A stretch of 35,484 nucleotides of DNA from Pontiellaceae bacterium B12219 (GCA_029432795.1 JARNMJ010000046.1:1-35484); one strand, 5' to 3'; shown: positions 8,584-18,114, counted from the stretch's first letter. Numbers and translations are program-made. The notes: generated by a model from the sequence alone, not told the origin.

Positions 8584-10047
8584 ATGGCTGATTTAAATAA
8601 ATGTACTATTGCTGAACTCTCCGAGAAGCTTGCTTCCGGTGAATGCACCTCGGTGGACATCGTTAACGACGTGCTCGCCTCCATTGATGCCAACGACGGT
8701 AAGGTCGGGGCCTATCTCACGCTTGATCGCGAAGACGCATTGGCTCAGGCCGAAGCGGCCGATGAAAAGCGGGTTGCCGGCTCCACACTTCCAATGCTTG
8801 GAATTCCGGTGGCTATTAAGGATCTGCTGAATGTGAAAGGGCAGCCCTGCACCTGTTCGTCAAAAATTCTCGAAGGTTACATTGCTCCTTACGACGCGAC
8901 CGTAATTTCAAAATTACGTGAAGCCGGGGCGATTATGTTGGGCCGTGTGAACATGGATGAATTTGCCATGGGCTCCAGTACCGAGAGTTCTGCCCTCGGA
9001 AAAACGTCCAATCCCTGGAATTTTGATCATGTTCCGGGCGGTTCTTCCGGCGGTTCGGCAGCATGTGTTTCGGCGGATGAAGCGATTGCTTCGCTCGGTT
9101 CCGATACTGGCGGTTCCATTCGCCAGCCAGCCGCATTCTGTGGATGTGTTGGTGTGAAACCGACCTATGGCCGCGTTTCCCGCTACGGCTTGACCGCTTT
9201 TGCTTCGTCGCTCGATCAGATCGGGCCGATTACCAAAAGCGTAAAAGACTCCGCCATTCTGCTCGAAACCCTCTGCGGTTACGATCCCATGGACTCCTCA
9301 TCCATCGATATGGATGTTCCGGCTTTTGGAAAAAATCTGACGGATGATGCGTCGCTCGCCGGAATGAAGCTGGGCCTGCCGAAAGAGTTTTTTGTGGAAG
9401 GAATGGATCCGGAAGTTGAAAAATCCGTTCGCGATGCGGTTGAGCATTGCAAGAGTCTTGGCGCTGAAATTGTGGATGTCAGCCTGCCGAATGCCAAGTA
9501 CGCGATTGCGGTTTACTATATTATCGCCACCGCAGAGGCATCTGCCAATCTGGCCCGTTTCGATGGCATTCGCTACGGTATGCGGATTGACGGAAAAGAT
9601 CCGGCGGATCTTTATGCAAAAACCCGTTCGGCCGGATTCGGTCAGGAAGTCAAGCGCCGCATTATTCTCGGGACGTATGTGCTGAGCAGCGGCTACTACG
9701 ATGCGTACTATAAAAAAGCGCAGAAGGTTCGGACTTTGGTCCGCAATGATTTCACGGAAGCTTTTAAGCAATGCGATGCCATCCTGGCTCCGGTCACGCC
9801 GACTCCAGCCTATAAAAAGGGCGAAAAGACGGATGATCCGTTGAAAATGTATCTCGACGATATTCTCACCACGCCGACGAATCTCGCTGGTAACTGTGCG
9901 TTGTCTTTGCCTTGCGGTTTTGCATCGAACGGCATGCCGATCGGTCTGCAGATTATCGGCGACGACTTCCAGGAAGAAACCATTCTTAAAGTCGGCCATG
10001 CTTACGAGCAGTCCACAGAATGGCATAAAGCGCGCCCGTCCCTTTAA
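8584..10047 (+). CDS. gatA: Asp-tRNA(Asn)/Glu-tRNA(Gln) amidotransferase subunit A
   Basis: GatA, 487 residues, is the amidase-signature subunit that releases ammonia from glutamine and sends it to GatB. The Ser-cisSer-Lys triad is visible: Lys79 in VAIKD, cis-Ser154 in PGGSSGGSAA and nucleophile Ser178 in GSDTGGSIRQPA. The start is placed at ATG 8584 rather than an upstream in-frame ATG because it follows the gatC stop by 7 bases, has AGGAA just upstream, and gives the family's N-terminus (ADLNKCTIAELSEKL). Two copies (one exact, one near) of the window's 15-bp palindrome lie in its coding sequence at 8789 and 9006. Confidence 0.97.
   Translation: MADLNKCTIAELSEKLASGECTSVDIVNDVLASIDANDGKVGAYLTLDREDALAQAEAADEKRVAGSTLPMLGIPVAIKDLLNVKGQPCTCSSKILEGYIAPYDATVISKLREAGAIMLGRVNMDEFAMGSSTESSALGKTSNPWNFDHVPGGSSGGSAACVSADEAIASLGSDTGGSIRQPAAFCGCVGVKPTYGRVSRYGLTAFASSLDQIGPITKSVKDSAILLETLCGYDPMDSSSIDMDVPAFGKNLTDDASLAGMKLGLPKEFFVEGMDPEVEKSVRDAVEHCKSLGAEIVDVSLPNAKYAIAVYYIIATAEASANLARFDGIRYGMRIDGKDPADLYAKTRSAGFGQEVKRRIILGTYVLSSGYYDAYYKKAQKVRTLVRNDFTEAFKQCDAILAPVTPTPAYKKGEKTDDPLKMYLDDILTTPTNLAGNCALSLPCGFASNGMPIGLQIIGDDFQEETILKVGHAYEQSTEWHKARPSL
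8789..8803. repeat. TTCCA-N5-TGGAA palindrome, copy 3
   Basis: Core ATGCT; within gatA, coding LPMLGI. A near copy (GTCCA-ATCCC-TGGAA) lies in the same gene at 9006-9020. Confidence 0.65.
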
Positions 10048-10073
10048 TCTTTTACGAATCACGGATTACGATC

Positions 10074-11498
10074 ATGAAATATGAAGCAACTATCGGTCTT
10101 GAAACACATGTGATGCAGAAGACGAACACAAAGATGTTCTGCTCCTGCAAGTATGAATATGGGGCGGAGCCGAATACGCACGTTTGTCCGACCTGTCTGG
10201 GATATCCCGGTGCTTTGCCGGTGATGAATGAAAAGGCGATTGAACTGATCTGTAAGGCGGGCCTGCTGCTGGGATGTGAAATTAATCCGTACAGCAAATG
10301 GGACCGTAAAAACTATTTCTATCCGGATATGTCCAAAAACTATCAGATCACGCAGGCCGATGAACCGCTCTGTCTGGGAGGTCAAATCACGGTTGAAGTT
10401 GAGGGCGAGCTGAAAACGTTCACACTTGAACGAATTCATCAGGAGGAAAATGCCGCGAAAAATACCCATGTGGCCGGTGCCAGTCTGGTGGATTACAACC
10501 GGGCGGGAACTGCGCTCATGGAAATTGTTTCCAATCCCTGTATGAGTTCTGCCGCCGATGCGTTGGCCTATATGACTGCCATTAAGCAGATCATGCAGTA
10601 TGGCGGAATTTCCAATTGCGATCAGGAAAAAGGCCAGATGCGTTCTGATGTGAATGTTTCGGTGAGACCGGTGGGCCAGAAGGAGCTTGGTGCAAAGGTT
10701 GAGATTAAGAATATGAACTCCTTTGCCTTTATTCAGGATGCCATCGAATATGAAATCGATCGTCAGATTTCCGTATTGGAATCGGGCGGGACAGTGGTTC
10801 AGGAAACGCGCGGCTATAATCCGGACCGCGGCGAAACCTTCACGCAGCGCACCAAAGAAAATGCCCACGACTACCGCTATTTCCCGGAGCCCGATCTTAT
10901 GCCGGTCAAGGTGTCCAAAGAGCAGATTGAGCAATGGCGCTCCGAGCTGCCGGAGATGCCTGCTCAGCGGCGTGTGCGTTATGTTGAAGAGCTCGGCCTT
11001 CCCGAATACGATGCCGGCGTGCTGACGGCCTCCATGGATGTTTCGGACTGGTTTGAAGAAACCATGAAGCACACTCAGAATGCCAAAGCGGTATCGAACT
11101 TCATTATGGGCGAAATGCTTCGCCTGCTTTCCGAACAGGGATTGACGATTTCCGAATCCAGGGTCACACCTGAAAAACTGGCCCGGATTATTGAATTGAT
11201 CGATGCCAAGACCATTAATACCGGCGGCGGAAAACAGATTTTTGAAACCATCTTTAATGAAGGCGGCGACCCGAAGGAAATTATGGAAGCCAAAGGGTTG
11301 GCTCAGGTTTCCGACGATTCTGCGCTTGAAGGCTGGGCGGATGAAGCCATTGCCAATAATCCGAAACCGGTTGAAGAATACAAAGCCGGAAACCCGGCCT
11401 CGATTAACTTCCTGATGGGGCAGGTTATGAAAGCAAGCCGAGGGAAGGCCAATCCGGGGGCTGTCATGCAGATGCTGAAGCAGAAGCTTGATGGATAA
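10074..11498 (+). CDS. gatB: Asp-tRNA(Asn)/Glu-tRNA(Gln) amidotransferase subunit B
   Basis: GatB, 474 residues, binds the misacylated tRNA, activates the side-chain carboxylate with ATP and completes transamidation. Signatures include GLETHVMQKTNTKMFCSC at the N-terminus (the CxC is part of a zinc site with the CPTCLGYPG motif just after), the catalytic-domain stretch RKNYFYPDMSKNYQITQ, and a C-terminal YqeY-like domain ending in FLMGQVMKASRGKANP. Length is normal. It follows gatA by 26 bases and completes the operon. No clear terminator follows, only a 15-bp palindrome copy and the rplS promoter. Confidence 0.97.
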   Translation: MKYEATIGLETHVMQKTNTKMFCSCKYEYGAEPNTHVCPTCLGYPGALPVMNEKAIELICKAGLLLGCEINPYSKWDRKNYFYPDMSKNYQITQADEPLCLGGQITVEVEGELKTFTLERIHQEENAAKNTHVAGASLVDYNRAGTALMEIVSNPCMSSAADALAYMTAIKQIMQYGGISNCDQEKGQMRSDVNVSVRPVGQKELGAKVEIKNMNSFAFIQDAIEYEIDRQISVLESGGTVVQETRGYNPDRGETFTQRTKENAHDYRYFPEPDLMPVKVSKEQIEQWRSELPEMPAQRRVRYVEELGLPEYDAGVLTASMDVSDWFEETMKHTQNAKAVSNFIMGEMLRLLSEQGLTISESRVTPEKLARIIELIDAKTINTGGGKQIFETIFNEGGDPKEIMEAKGLAQVSDDSALEGWADEAIANNPKPVEEYKAGNPASINFLMGQVMKASRGKANPGAVMQMLKQKLDG

Positions 11499-11505
11499 AC
11501 AGATT

Positions 11506-11520
11506 TTCCAGCCTCTGGAA
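11506..11520. repeat. TTCCA-N5-TGGAA palindrome, copy 4
   Basis: Core GCCTC; intergenic, 7 bases after the gatB stop and followed by GTTTTT, so it might also act as a very weak terminator here. Confidence 0.65.
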
Positions 11521-11622
11521 GTTTTTACGTTCCGGGGATGGGAATTCCGGTTCTTTTCAGCATCCTTCTTGTACAGTTTGGGAAGTGATTTGGAATTGCA
11601 GGAAAATTGGCGAAAACAACTC

Positions 11623-11650
11623 TTGACCGGGAAACGCGGTTCGCTATTAT
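11623..11650 (+). promoter_or_regulatory. Strong sigma-70-type promoter of rplS
   Basis: TTGACC at 11623-11628, a 16-base spacer, and TATTAT at 11645-11650. Transcription would begin near 11657, about 33 bases before the rplS start codon. Confidence 0.7.
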
Positions 11651-11689
11651 CTAGCGCTCTTTGAATAAATCCAGAAGTGAGATACTTTT

Positions 11690-12037
11690 ATGAATACTGT
11701 AGAAAAAATCAGCCAGGAACAGGCCACACAGGATCGTCACCCGAATTTCGTAGTCGGCGATACCATTCGCGTTCATTACAAGATTAAAGAAGGCGGCAAA
11801 GAACGTATTCAGGTGTATACCGGTACTGTTATTGGCCGTAAGGGTGGTGGCGTGATGGAATCCATCACCGTTCGCCGTGTTTCTTATGGTGAAGGTGTTG
11901 AGCGTGTTTTCCCGCTGAACAGCCCGAACATTGATAAGATTGAGATCGAACGTCATGGTAAGGTTCGCCGCGCGAAGCTCTACTACCTGCGTGATCTCGC
12001 CGGTAAGAAAGCCCGTATTAAAGAACGTCGCGTTTAA
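11690..12037 (+). CDS. rplS: 50S ribosomal protein L19
   Basis: L19, 115 residues, sits at the 30S-50S interface of the large subunit. The family is clear from [20 protein letters not shown], the stretch VQVYTG-type [15 protein letters not shown], and the C-terminal [20 protein letters not shown]. Length is the family norm. The gene has its own promoter and is followed after about 100 bases by rnhB in the same direction, a common order (rplS-rnhB) in many bacteria. Confidence 0.98.
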   Translation: MNTVEKISQEQATQDRHPNFVVGDTIRVHYKIKEGGKERIQVYTGTVIGRKGGGVMESITVRRVSYGEGVERVFPLNSPNIDKIEIERHGKVRRAKLYYLRDLAGKKARIKERRV

Positions 12038-12067
12038 GGCGTTTTCGCCGCAGTCCTGCGGTCGAAA

Positions 12068-12085
12068 GTCTGAAAGTCGAAGGTC
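12068..12085 (+). repeat. Copy A of an intergenic GTCGAAAGT/GTCGAAGGT repeat
   Basis: GTCTGAAAGTCGAAGGTC at 12068-12085 is the exact reverse complement of 26964-26981. It lies in the rplS-rnhB gap and is preceded by GTCGAAAGTC at 12061. With CCTTCGGC...TTCAGAC at 12098-12120 it can form an imperfect hairpin (GTCTGAA/TTCAGAC plus CGAAGG/CCTTCG). Confidence 0.6.
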
Positions 12086-12141
12086 GTATTTCTGCCTCCT
12101 TCGGCTTTTGGCATTCAGACCCTGGAACCGGAGCGAATGAA

Positions 12142-12792
12142 ATGAACGATCATCCCGATGTCCTGCTTTATGAAAAAGAAGCATGGTCGTCGGGTTTTTC
12201 GCGTCTGGCCGGAATTGATGAGGCAGGCCGCGGGCCGCTGGCCGGTCCGGTGGTGGCCGGGGCGGTTGTCTTTGATCCGGATTATATCAGAGCCGAATTG
12301 GTTCCAACCTTTGGAAAACTCACCGACTCCAAAGCCATGAGCGAAAAATGGCGCGAGCACTTTTTTAAGACGCTGGAAGAATCTGAGTTTGTTCAAATCG
12401 GGGTGGGGATCGTCGGTCCCGAAGAGATCGATCGAATTAACATTCTGAAAGCGACCCACAAAGCCATGGCCCTTGCGGCAGCGCAGGTTCAAGCTGATTT
12501 TGCCTTGGTAGATGGGCTGCGGGTTAAGGGATTACCCTGTGAACACAAGGCCATTGTAAAGGGCGATGCGTTGTCTGTTTCGATCTCGGCCGCCAGCATC
12601 ATTGCCAAAGTGACGCGCGATCGTCTGATGGTTGCGTTGGATGCCGAGTTCCCTATGTATGGATTTGCGCAACACAAAGGCTATGGAACCAAAAAGCATT
12701 TGGAGGCCCTGCAAAAGCACGGAGCTCTTTCCGCGCACCGCCAATCGTTCCGCCCGGTTGCTGAATTGAATCAGAGTGAATTATTTGAATAA
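12142..12792 (+). CDS. rnhB: Ribonuclease HII
   Basis: RNase HII, 216 residues, cuts the RNA strand of RNA-DNA hybrids and removes single ribonucleotides from DNA. Catalytic acidic residues are visible as Asp26-Glu27 in GIDEAGRGPLAGP and Asp124 in ALVDG; the later motif SAASIIAKVTRDR and YGFAQHKGYGTKKH also match. Length is typical. ATG 12142 is preceded by GGAGCG. The 3' end overlaps the convergent ybeY by 12 bases. A 15-bp palindrome copy falls at 12302-12316, coding VPTFGK. Confidence 0.96.
   Translation: MNDHPDVLLYEKEAWSSGFSRLAGIDEAGRGPLAGPVVAGAVVFDPDYIRAELVPTFGKLTDSKAMSEKWREHFFKTLEESEFVQIGVGIVGPEEIDRINILKATHKAMALAAAQVQADFALVDGLRVKGLPCEHKAIVKGDALSVSISAASIIAKVTRDRLMVALDAEFPMYGFAQHKGYGTKKHLEALQKHGALSAHRQSFRPVAELNQSELFE
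12302..12316. repeat. TTCCA-N5-TGGAA palindrome, copy 5
   Basis: Core ACCTT; within rnhB, coding VPTFGK. Identical over 15 bases to copy 8 and to the minus strand of copy 9. Confidence 0.65.
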
Positions 12793-13242
12793 TTTGCTGA
12801 TTGCGTCCGTTCCAATTTCTTTAAGCCATGCCGTTTCTGTATCGAGCATGGCTTTTTTCTTTTCAGGGGTGTCATCTTCGGCGCCGGAGAGGTGATCGAA
12901 GCCGTGAGCAATATAGAGCGCGAGCTCGTAGTCGGCTCCGTTCTGTTCGGGGCCGACCTGCAGTGCGCGGTCGACATTAATAATCAGATCTCCGCTGAAT
13001 CCCTCTTCTTCGCCTGGAACGGGATCATAGCGAAAGCTGATGACGTCGGTTGGGCGGTTTTTGCCGAAGTATTCCTGATTGGCTGGCACAATGCCTTCGT
13101 CGTCGGTGAGGACGACGCAGATTTCGTTCCAGGGTTCGGAAGTTCGGGGCGCAAGCCGCTCGCCCAGCCACTCAGCCAGCTTTTGAATTTTCTTCAGCTG
13201 GAGCTGATGTTTCTTTTGGTGATTTAGCAGATTTATTATCAT
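12781..13242 (-). CDS. ybeY: Endoribonuclease YbeY (rRNA maturation factor)
   Basis: YbeY-family metal-dependent endoribonuclease, 153 residues, involved in 16S rRNA 3'-end maturation and ribosome quality control. Matching regions are the beta-strand ICVVLTDDEGIVPANQEYFG, the motif KNRPTDVISF and GDLIINV. The zinc motif, usually HGxLHLxGxDH, reads HGFDHLSGAED (113-123): the third ligand His is replaced by Asp123, and Leu by Asp116. Its start overlaps the pgpH end by 71 bases in another frame; the overlapping N-terminus ([11 protein letters not shown]) still looks like YbeY, so the overlap seems real. It is the last gene of the phoH-pgpH-ybeY operon. Confidence 0.9.
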   Translation of the reverse strand: MIINLLNHQKKHQLQLKKIQKLAEWLGERLAPRTSEPWNEICVVLTDDEGIVPANQEYFGKNRPTDVISFRYDPVPGEEEGFSGDLIINVDRALQVGPEQNGADYELALYIAHGFDHLSGAEDDTPEKKKAMLDTETAWLKEIGTDAISKLFK

Positions 13243-15478
13243 CGTCTTTAGGGTACGGGATGCGTCCGTGCAGCATGTTTGAAAGTGAGAAAATGAAGGA
13301 CTGTTTGACCACGTTAATCTGGGCCATCGTCAGATTGGCATAGTCCATCTGACCATCGCGGATTTTCATGGCAAAGATGTCATTCATGAGGTTGGATATT
13401 TTCTGAGGTGTCGGCTTCTCAATAGACCGGGCGGCGGCCTCGGAGGCATCGGCCAAAGAGAGAATAGCCATTTCCGGAGATACGGCCGGGGCACCGCCAT
13501 AGCGGAAGTCGGAATCATTAATAAGGTCATTCATGGAGTTGCCGGCCCCTTCTTTGGCGGCTTGTTTGGCCTTGTGATAGAAGAAGGAGATCAGCCCGTT
13601 TCCGTGGTGCTGTTCAATGGCATCAAGGATCGGCTGGGGCAGCTTGTGGCGTTTGGCGAGCGTTAGGCCTTCTTTCACGTGTGAGGAAATGACAAGCGCG
13701 CTCATGTGGGGCGAAAGTTCGTCGTGCGGATTTTCTTTATGCTGGATGTTTTCGGTGAAGAACTCGGGTTTCGCCATTTTTCCGATGTCGTGATAGTAGG
13801 CGCAAACGCGAATGAGCAGGGAGTTGGCTCCGATGGCTTCCGCGGCATTCTGGGCGAGCGTGGCCACCATCAAGGAATGGTGATAGGTGCCGGGAGCCTG
13901 AATGGCCATTTTCTGAAGCAGGGGGTGTCCCATGTCGGAAAGTTCAAGCAGGGTAATGTCGGTTGTGATTTTGAAAAGTTTTTCAAATATCGGAATAAGC
14001 AGGAGCGTGAGAACCGTCGATAGCAAACCGGATAAGATGGAGGCTAAAATCTGGCCGACGAGTACCGAGGCAATCGGTCGATTGAGAATGGCGGAGACCA
14101 ATACAAAGAGCACTTTGACTGCGCAGATCCAGATGCCGGCCCGAAAGAGACTGGAGCGTCGGTGAATATTGCGGACAGAACTTGCAGCCGTGATGGTGAC
14201 GAGCATGCCGAGGGCAAAAACATTGAAGGACTGTGTGAACAGGACGCCGAGGGCAAAGCTGCACCAGAACCCGAGTGTGATGGCCGCCATGCCGCCGAGC
14301 AGAATTCCGGCGAGCAGTACGGCGAGTGCTGAGGGAACGAGATACATCAGCAGGGAGGGTGAAATGAGAGCGTACTGCACAGAGAGATAGGTCAAAAGCC
14401 GCGCCAGACCGAGGGTGAAGAGCGAGAGTATCGCAAGCAGCAATAATTTATCCGGCTGTCGAATCAGCGGGGCGCTGCCCACCTTCAGGAAGACAGCGGT
14501 TGCAATGAGTCCGGCAAGCAGAAGGATTCCGTTTCCGACAATTTCCAGGGCCTGTTCCCAGACATCCTGATCGGCTTGGCGTTGTATTTCATGTTTTTTC
14601 AGCAACAGCAGGGTCTGCTGGGTGACGGAGTCGCCGGCCCGGGCGAGTGTGGTTCCGGAGGGGTATTTCTGAATGAAGGGTTCTACCATGCTGGCCGCGA
14701 TCTTTCGTTCGGCAAGCGTGGAAGCTTCGTCGTAGGTCATGTTGTCGACAACAAAGATGGGCAGGAGTCGGTTCAGTAAATCCTTTTGCTGTTCATTTTT
14801 AAATCTCTCACTGATGGCCCAGACTGCTGTGCGGGTTGAGAATACATTGTTTTGCGAAACGACATTCGGCGTCGGATCATCATTTTTTCGAATGGTCAGT
14901 AATCGGTCCGATGTGTCTTCGAAGAGTGTTACCCGCGATTCATCGGATAGAATACCTTTTTCCATCGTATCCAAAATCGCCTTGGTCAGGGTGATTTTGG
15001 AACTTTTCAGAATGTTGGTCGGGAAGGTGGTGATCATTTCTTCCGGGGTCACTTTGGAACCGAGAATCAGCCCTTCCATCGAGTTGATGATGGTTTGCTG
15101 CTGATTGGAGGATGCAACTGCGTACTGCCCGATCTGGTCGAAAAGCATATCCACCATTTTGGCCGCGCGCTCGGCGGGAAGGGGATTGATGGTGAAAACC
15201 GGTGGAACGGCGCTCGCCGCTCTGTTTTTACTCAATGACGTTTCGTAGAGATTTTCGCATTCGAAATCCACGGAGGCGACGACGGTGGACGGAATTGTAT
15301 TTCCTTCGGATAAAGCGGGGGTGCGTACGATACCGTGGCCGAAAAACATCCAGGTGACCAACAGCCAGAGAATCAGGCCGAGGCCGACCGATTTATAGGG
15401 AACATCCTGTTTGCGCTGGACTTCTGTTTTGCGCTCGGCGATTCCCTTCTTTTTCTTATCTTTAAAACGTTTTTTCAC
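13172..15478 (-). CDS. 7TM-HD phosphohydrolase, PgpH-like (c-di-AMP phosphodiesterase family)
   Basis: Membrane-bound HD-domain protein of 768 residues. Order: short basic N-terminus ([11 protein letters not shown]), one membrane segment (~40-60), a large extracytoplasmic 7TMR-HDED-type domain (~70-315), seven hydrophobic helices (~320-520), then a cytoplasmic HD domain with [18 protein letters not shown] and [14 protein letters not shown] carrying the metal-binding His and His-Asp. Characterised PgpH proteins hydrolyse cyclic di-AMP. The GTG start at 15478 is chosen because AAGGAG lies 7 bases upstream (15491-15486); the longer ATG at 15532 would overlap phoH by 71 bases without such a site. 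With GTG the overlap with phoH is 17 bases. Confidence 0.88.
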   Translation of the reverse strand: MKKRFKDKKKKGIAERKTEVQRKQDVPYKSVGLGLILWLLVTWMFFGHGIVRTPALSEGNTIPSTVVASVDFECENLYETSLSKNRAASAVPPVFTINPLPAERAAKMVDMLFDQIGQYAVASSNQQQTIINSMEGLILGSKVTPEEMITTFPTNILKSSKITLTKAILDTMEKGILSDESRVTLFEDTSDRLLTIRKNDDPTPNVVSQNNVFSTRTAVWAISERFKNEQQKDLLNRLLPIFVVDNMTYDEASTLAERKIAASMVEPFIQKYPSGTTLARAGDSVTQQTLLLLKKHEIQRQADQDVWEQALEIVGNGILLLAGLIATAVFLKVGSAPLIRQPDKLLLLAILSLFTLGLARLLTYLSVQYALISPSLLMYLVPSALAVLLAGILLGGMAAITLGFWCSFALGVLFTQSFNVFALGMLVTITAASSVRNIHRRSSLFRAGIWICAVKVLFVLVSAILNRPIASVLVGQILASILSGLLSTVLTLLLIPIFEKLFKITTDITLLELSDMGHPLLQKMAIQAPGTYHHSLMVATLAQNAAEAIGANSLLIRVCAYYHDIGKMAKPEFFTENIQHKENPHDELSPHMSALVISSHVKEGLTLAKRHKLPQPILDAIEQHHGNGLISFFYHKAKQAAKEGAGNSMNDLINDSDFRYGGAPAVSPEMAILSLADASEAAARSIEKPTPQKISNLMNDIFAMKIRDGQMDYANLTMAQINVVKQSFIFSLSNMLHGRIPYPKDDDNKSAKSPKETSAPAEENSKAG

Positions 15479-16451
15479 GGTACTTCTCCTTGAAGTCGGA
15501 AGCATTGTTTCGCTTGGTCTGGTAGGCTTCAATAACCTTTTGAACCAGCGGATGACGGACCACGTCGCGTTCGGTAAGGTTGCACATTTCCAATCCCTGG
15601 ATATTTCCGAGGATTGAACGGGCTTCGCGCAGTCCGGATATTTTATTATGCGGCAGATCGGTTTGGGTGAGATCGCCGGTGATGGCGCATTTTGAATCGA
15701 AGCCCAGACGGGTCAGGAACATCAGCATCTGCGGCGGGGTGGTATTTTGTGCTTCATCAAGAATGACAAATGCCTGATTGAGTGTGCGTCCGCGCATATA
15801 GGCCAGTGGCGCCACTTCAATAATACCGCGTTCAATATAGGTTTCAATGGCTTCAGCCGGAAGCATATCGTGCAACGCATCGTAGAGCGGTCTTAAATAA
15901 GGGGCGACTTTCTGCTGAAAATCGCCGGGAAGGAAGCCCAGATTTTCTCCGGCTTCGATGGCGGGGCGCGTTAAGATGATTCGGCTGACATCGTCCTTCA
16001 AGAGGGCGGATACCGCCATGGCCATGGCCAGATAGGTTTTTCCGGTGCCGGCCGGGCCGATGCCGAAGGTGATCGTATTCTGGAGCATGGCATTCAGATA
16101 GATCTGCTGGCCAAGTGTTTTCGGGAATACGGCCGGTTTTCGCGGGCTTACATCGATTCGGATGCTGGCGAGTTTTTCAAAAACCCGCTCCTCTCCTTGT
16201 ACAAATGCGTCGTATGCATAGTGAACGGCATGCGGATCCAGCGGAGCCCGATTGCGGGCTTCACGAAGATCCTGAAAAAACAGTTCAACCTTTTCTGCGG
16301 CATCCTGGGGGCCGTGCAGCATAACGCCCAGATCCCGGAGAACGAGTTCCAGATTAAAATCCTGTTCGATCCGTTCGATAAGACGCTCGGTCAGCGTCCC
16401 GATCTCGCTGGCTTCGCTGGCATTATCAAAATGTATAGTGCTTGTGCTCAT
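15462..16451 (-). CDS. phoH: PhoH-family ATPase
   Basis: PhoH-like (YbeZ-type) P-loop ATPase, cytosolic, thought to act in RNA metabolism together with YbeY. The Walker A is [16 protein letters not shown], the Walker B region is [16 protein letters not shown], and [23 protein letters not shown] is the family hallmark. The frame stays open up to 16643, but ATG 16451 ([10 protein letters not shown]) gives 329 residues, close to the family norm; no strong ribosome-binding site decides the start. It heads the phoH-pgpH-ybeY operon, a conserved bacterial order. The 270 bases between it and the divergent PEGA gene show no other gene. Confidence 0.92.
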   Translation of the reverse strand: MSTSTIHFDNASEASEIGTLTERLIERIEQDFNLELVLRDLGVMLHGPQDAAEKVELFFQDLREARNRAPLDPHAVHYAYDAFVQGEERVFEKLASIRIDVSPRKPAVFPKTLGQQIYLNAMLQNTITFGIGPAGTGKTYLAMAMAVSALLKDDVSRIILTRPAIEAGENLGFLPGDFQQKVAPYLRPLYDALHDMLPAEAIETYIERGIIEVAPLAYMRGRTLNQAFVILDEAQNTTPPQMLMFLTRLGFDSKCAITGDLTQTDLPHNKISGLREARSILGNIQGLEMCNLTERDVVRHPLVQKVIEAYQTKRNNASDFKEKYREKTF

Positions 16452-16721
16452 AGTAAAGGGAGAGGGGAAAGGCATTCGCCAGGGCTTTGGTTTTGAGGCC
16501 CGTGAAGAAAGGCGCATTTTGCCTGAATCCGGATGGGCGACTATTTCTTCTGTGTAGTCATTGGCGGGAGTTAAGGCGATTTTGCAGACCGCGTCAATCC
16601 GTATTTCCCGCTGCGCGCCTTTGAAAATAAATGAAATATTCAAGGGGTTGGAACAGATCCTGCTTTCTTGGTCTCAGTTATTTTGACCGAATTATAAATG
16701 TAATTAATGGGGTATGATAAA

Positions 16722-18068
16722 ATGAAGAAATCATCAGTAATACATCTGAGTTTGATTGCGGGATTTTTCCTGTCGCTGAGTCTGACCGGTTGCGCACCTG
16801 TAACCTTGTCGAGTGAGCCGGCGGGCGCCTCAGTCTATATTAAGGATAATGACCATCTTCTTGGAAAAACACCGCTTCGCGTAAATCTGGTGGCGAATGC
16901 CAAGGAGCTGGTTGTTCGTAAAAGCGGCTATTTTTCAAAAACGGTTGTGGTTTCGCCGATTGATCCGGAGAGCATCAACGTGCAGTTAGTAAAACGGGAA
17001 AAGGTGCTGCTTTTGAGTAATCCTGAAGGGGCGGAGCTTGCTGTGGAAGGGGTCGGCCGTGTTGGGCGTACTCCATACCGCATTGATTATGACAAGCCCT
17101 GGCGGACCTTTGAAGTTTCGGCACCGGGCTATGCAAGCCGTTCTTTCACGCTTCCGGAAGATCCGGAAGGGGATATTATGGTTGATCTGAATCGCGAAGA
17201 CACCGTGCTGGTGACCAGCAATCCGCATAATGCCGAGGTGTTTACCGCAAGCGGACAGCCGCTGGGAACAACCCCGCTGGCCGTTCCTGCTGAAGAGACC
17301 CGTCAGCTGGAGCTTCGCAAGGAGGGCTACTATTCGAAATCCTTTGAGATTGATAAAGATACATCAAGCCCGTTTATGGTTGAGATGGAGCGTGAGCCGA
17401 TTGTCATTGTATACAGTGAGCCGGCTGGGGCAGAAGTGGTTCATCGCGGGGTTTCATTAGGCCGTACACCTTTCCGCCAGCTGGTGAAGGACGATATGGA
17501 TATCGAACTGAAGTTGAATCGGTATGAAACAAAAAACATCACCATTGCTCCGGATTCACCCCGTGAAGTGAATGTGGAATTGAACCCAATGCCCTACGTT
17601 ACCATTCGCAGCAAACCTGCGGGTGCTGAACTGTACCGTTCCGGCGGAATTGAGTTTCTCGGAACCACACCGGTTGAAGTGTTGGTTGATAGAGACACTG
17701 CATTTGAAATGCATAAGGACGGGTACGACATTAAGCCCTTCACTCTTTCGTCTCAGTCGAAAAAAGAAGTCGTTGTGCCGCTGAAAGAAGCCGTGGGTAT
17801 ATTGGAAAAAGTTGTACTGATTGACAGTACGCCCAGCGGTGCAAAGGTCTATCGTCCGGGCGGCGCTGAATTTATAGGAAAAACTCCGTTGGAGCAGCAT
17901 GTGCGTGGGGAACGCACCTTCGAATTGCAGCTCGATGGGTTTAAAACCAAGATTGTCACCGTGGCACCCGACTCGGCAGACAGCGTAGTCTTTGCATTGG
18001 CGAAGGATGAATCGGCGAGGAATGTCACGGTCAGCGACCCCTTGTTGAATACCCCTTCATCCTTTTAG
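16722..18068 (+). CDS. Lipoprotein with six PEGA repeats
   Basis: Exported lipoprotein of 448 residues: signal peptide MKKSSVIHLSLIAGFFLSLS then lipobox LTGC with lipidated Cys24. Almost the whole mature protein consists of six PEGA-type repeats of ~65-70 residues, recognised by the recurring pattern S-x-P-x-G-A-x-V/L-x...G-x-TP (SEPAGASV, SNPEGAEL, SNPHNAEV, SEPAGAEV, SKPAGAEL, STPSGAKV), each followed by an aromatic-rich strand such as KSGYFSKT. PEGA domains are beta-structured extracytoplasmic modules often linked to the cell envelope or S-layer; no enzymatic motif is present. ATG 16722 is preferred over ATG 16707 because GGGGT lies upstream and a compact signal peptide follows. A strong terminator ends the unit. 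Confidence 0.85.
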   Translation: MKKSSVIHLSLIAGFFLSLSLTGCAPVTLSSEPAGASVYIKDNDHLLGKTPLRVNLVANAKELVVRKSGYFSKTVVVSPIDPESINVQLVKREKVLLLSNPEGAELAVEGVGRVGRTPYRIDYDKPWRTFEVSAPGYASRSFTLPEDPEGDIMVDLNREDTVLVTSNPHNAEVFTASGQPLGTTPLAVPAEETRQLELRKEGYYSKSFEIDKDTSSPFMVEMEREPIVIVYSEPAGAEVVHRGVSLGRTPFRQLVKDDMDIELKLNRYETKNITIAPDSPREVNVELNPMPYVTIRSKPAGAELYRSGGIEFLGTTPVEVLVDRDTAFEMHKDGYDIKPFTLSSQSKKEVVVPLKEAVGILEKVVLIDSTPSGAKVYRPGGAEFIGKTPLEQHVRGERTFELQLDGFKTKIVTVAPDSADSVVFALAKDESARNVTVSDPLLNTPSSF

Positions 18069-18088
18069 CCAATGCACTTATATTAATG

Positions 18089-18114
18089 AAAAGCCCCGTT
18101 TAGGGGCTTTTTTT
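18089..18114 (+). terminator. Rho-independent terminator after the PEGA lipoprotein
   Basis: AAGCCCC (18091-18097), loop GTTTA, GGGGCTT (18103-18109), then a run of T to 18114. It also has A's on its left, so it may work in both directions. Confidence 0.88.

Noticed and set aside
10059-11072. 337-residue minus-strand open frame within gatB
   Set aside because: It mirrors a full-length GatB and has no recognisable domain.
11506-11520. Rho-independent terminator after gatB
   Set aside because: The stem is only five base pairs with a five-base loop, and the same palindrome occurs within coding regions, so it is treated as the dispersed motif.
12068-12120. Riboswitch or leader RNA before rnhB
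   Set aside because: The imperfect hairpin does not fit a known riboswitch core and its left arm is shared with the kdgK-eda gap, so a repeat is the simpler reading.
16707-18068. CRISPR-like or DNA tandem repeat in the PEGA gene
   Set aside because: The repeats are at the protein level; the DNA copies are strongly diverged with no constant spacing or spacers.
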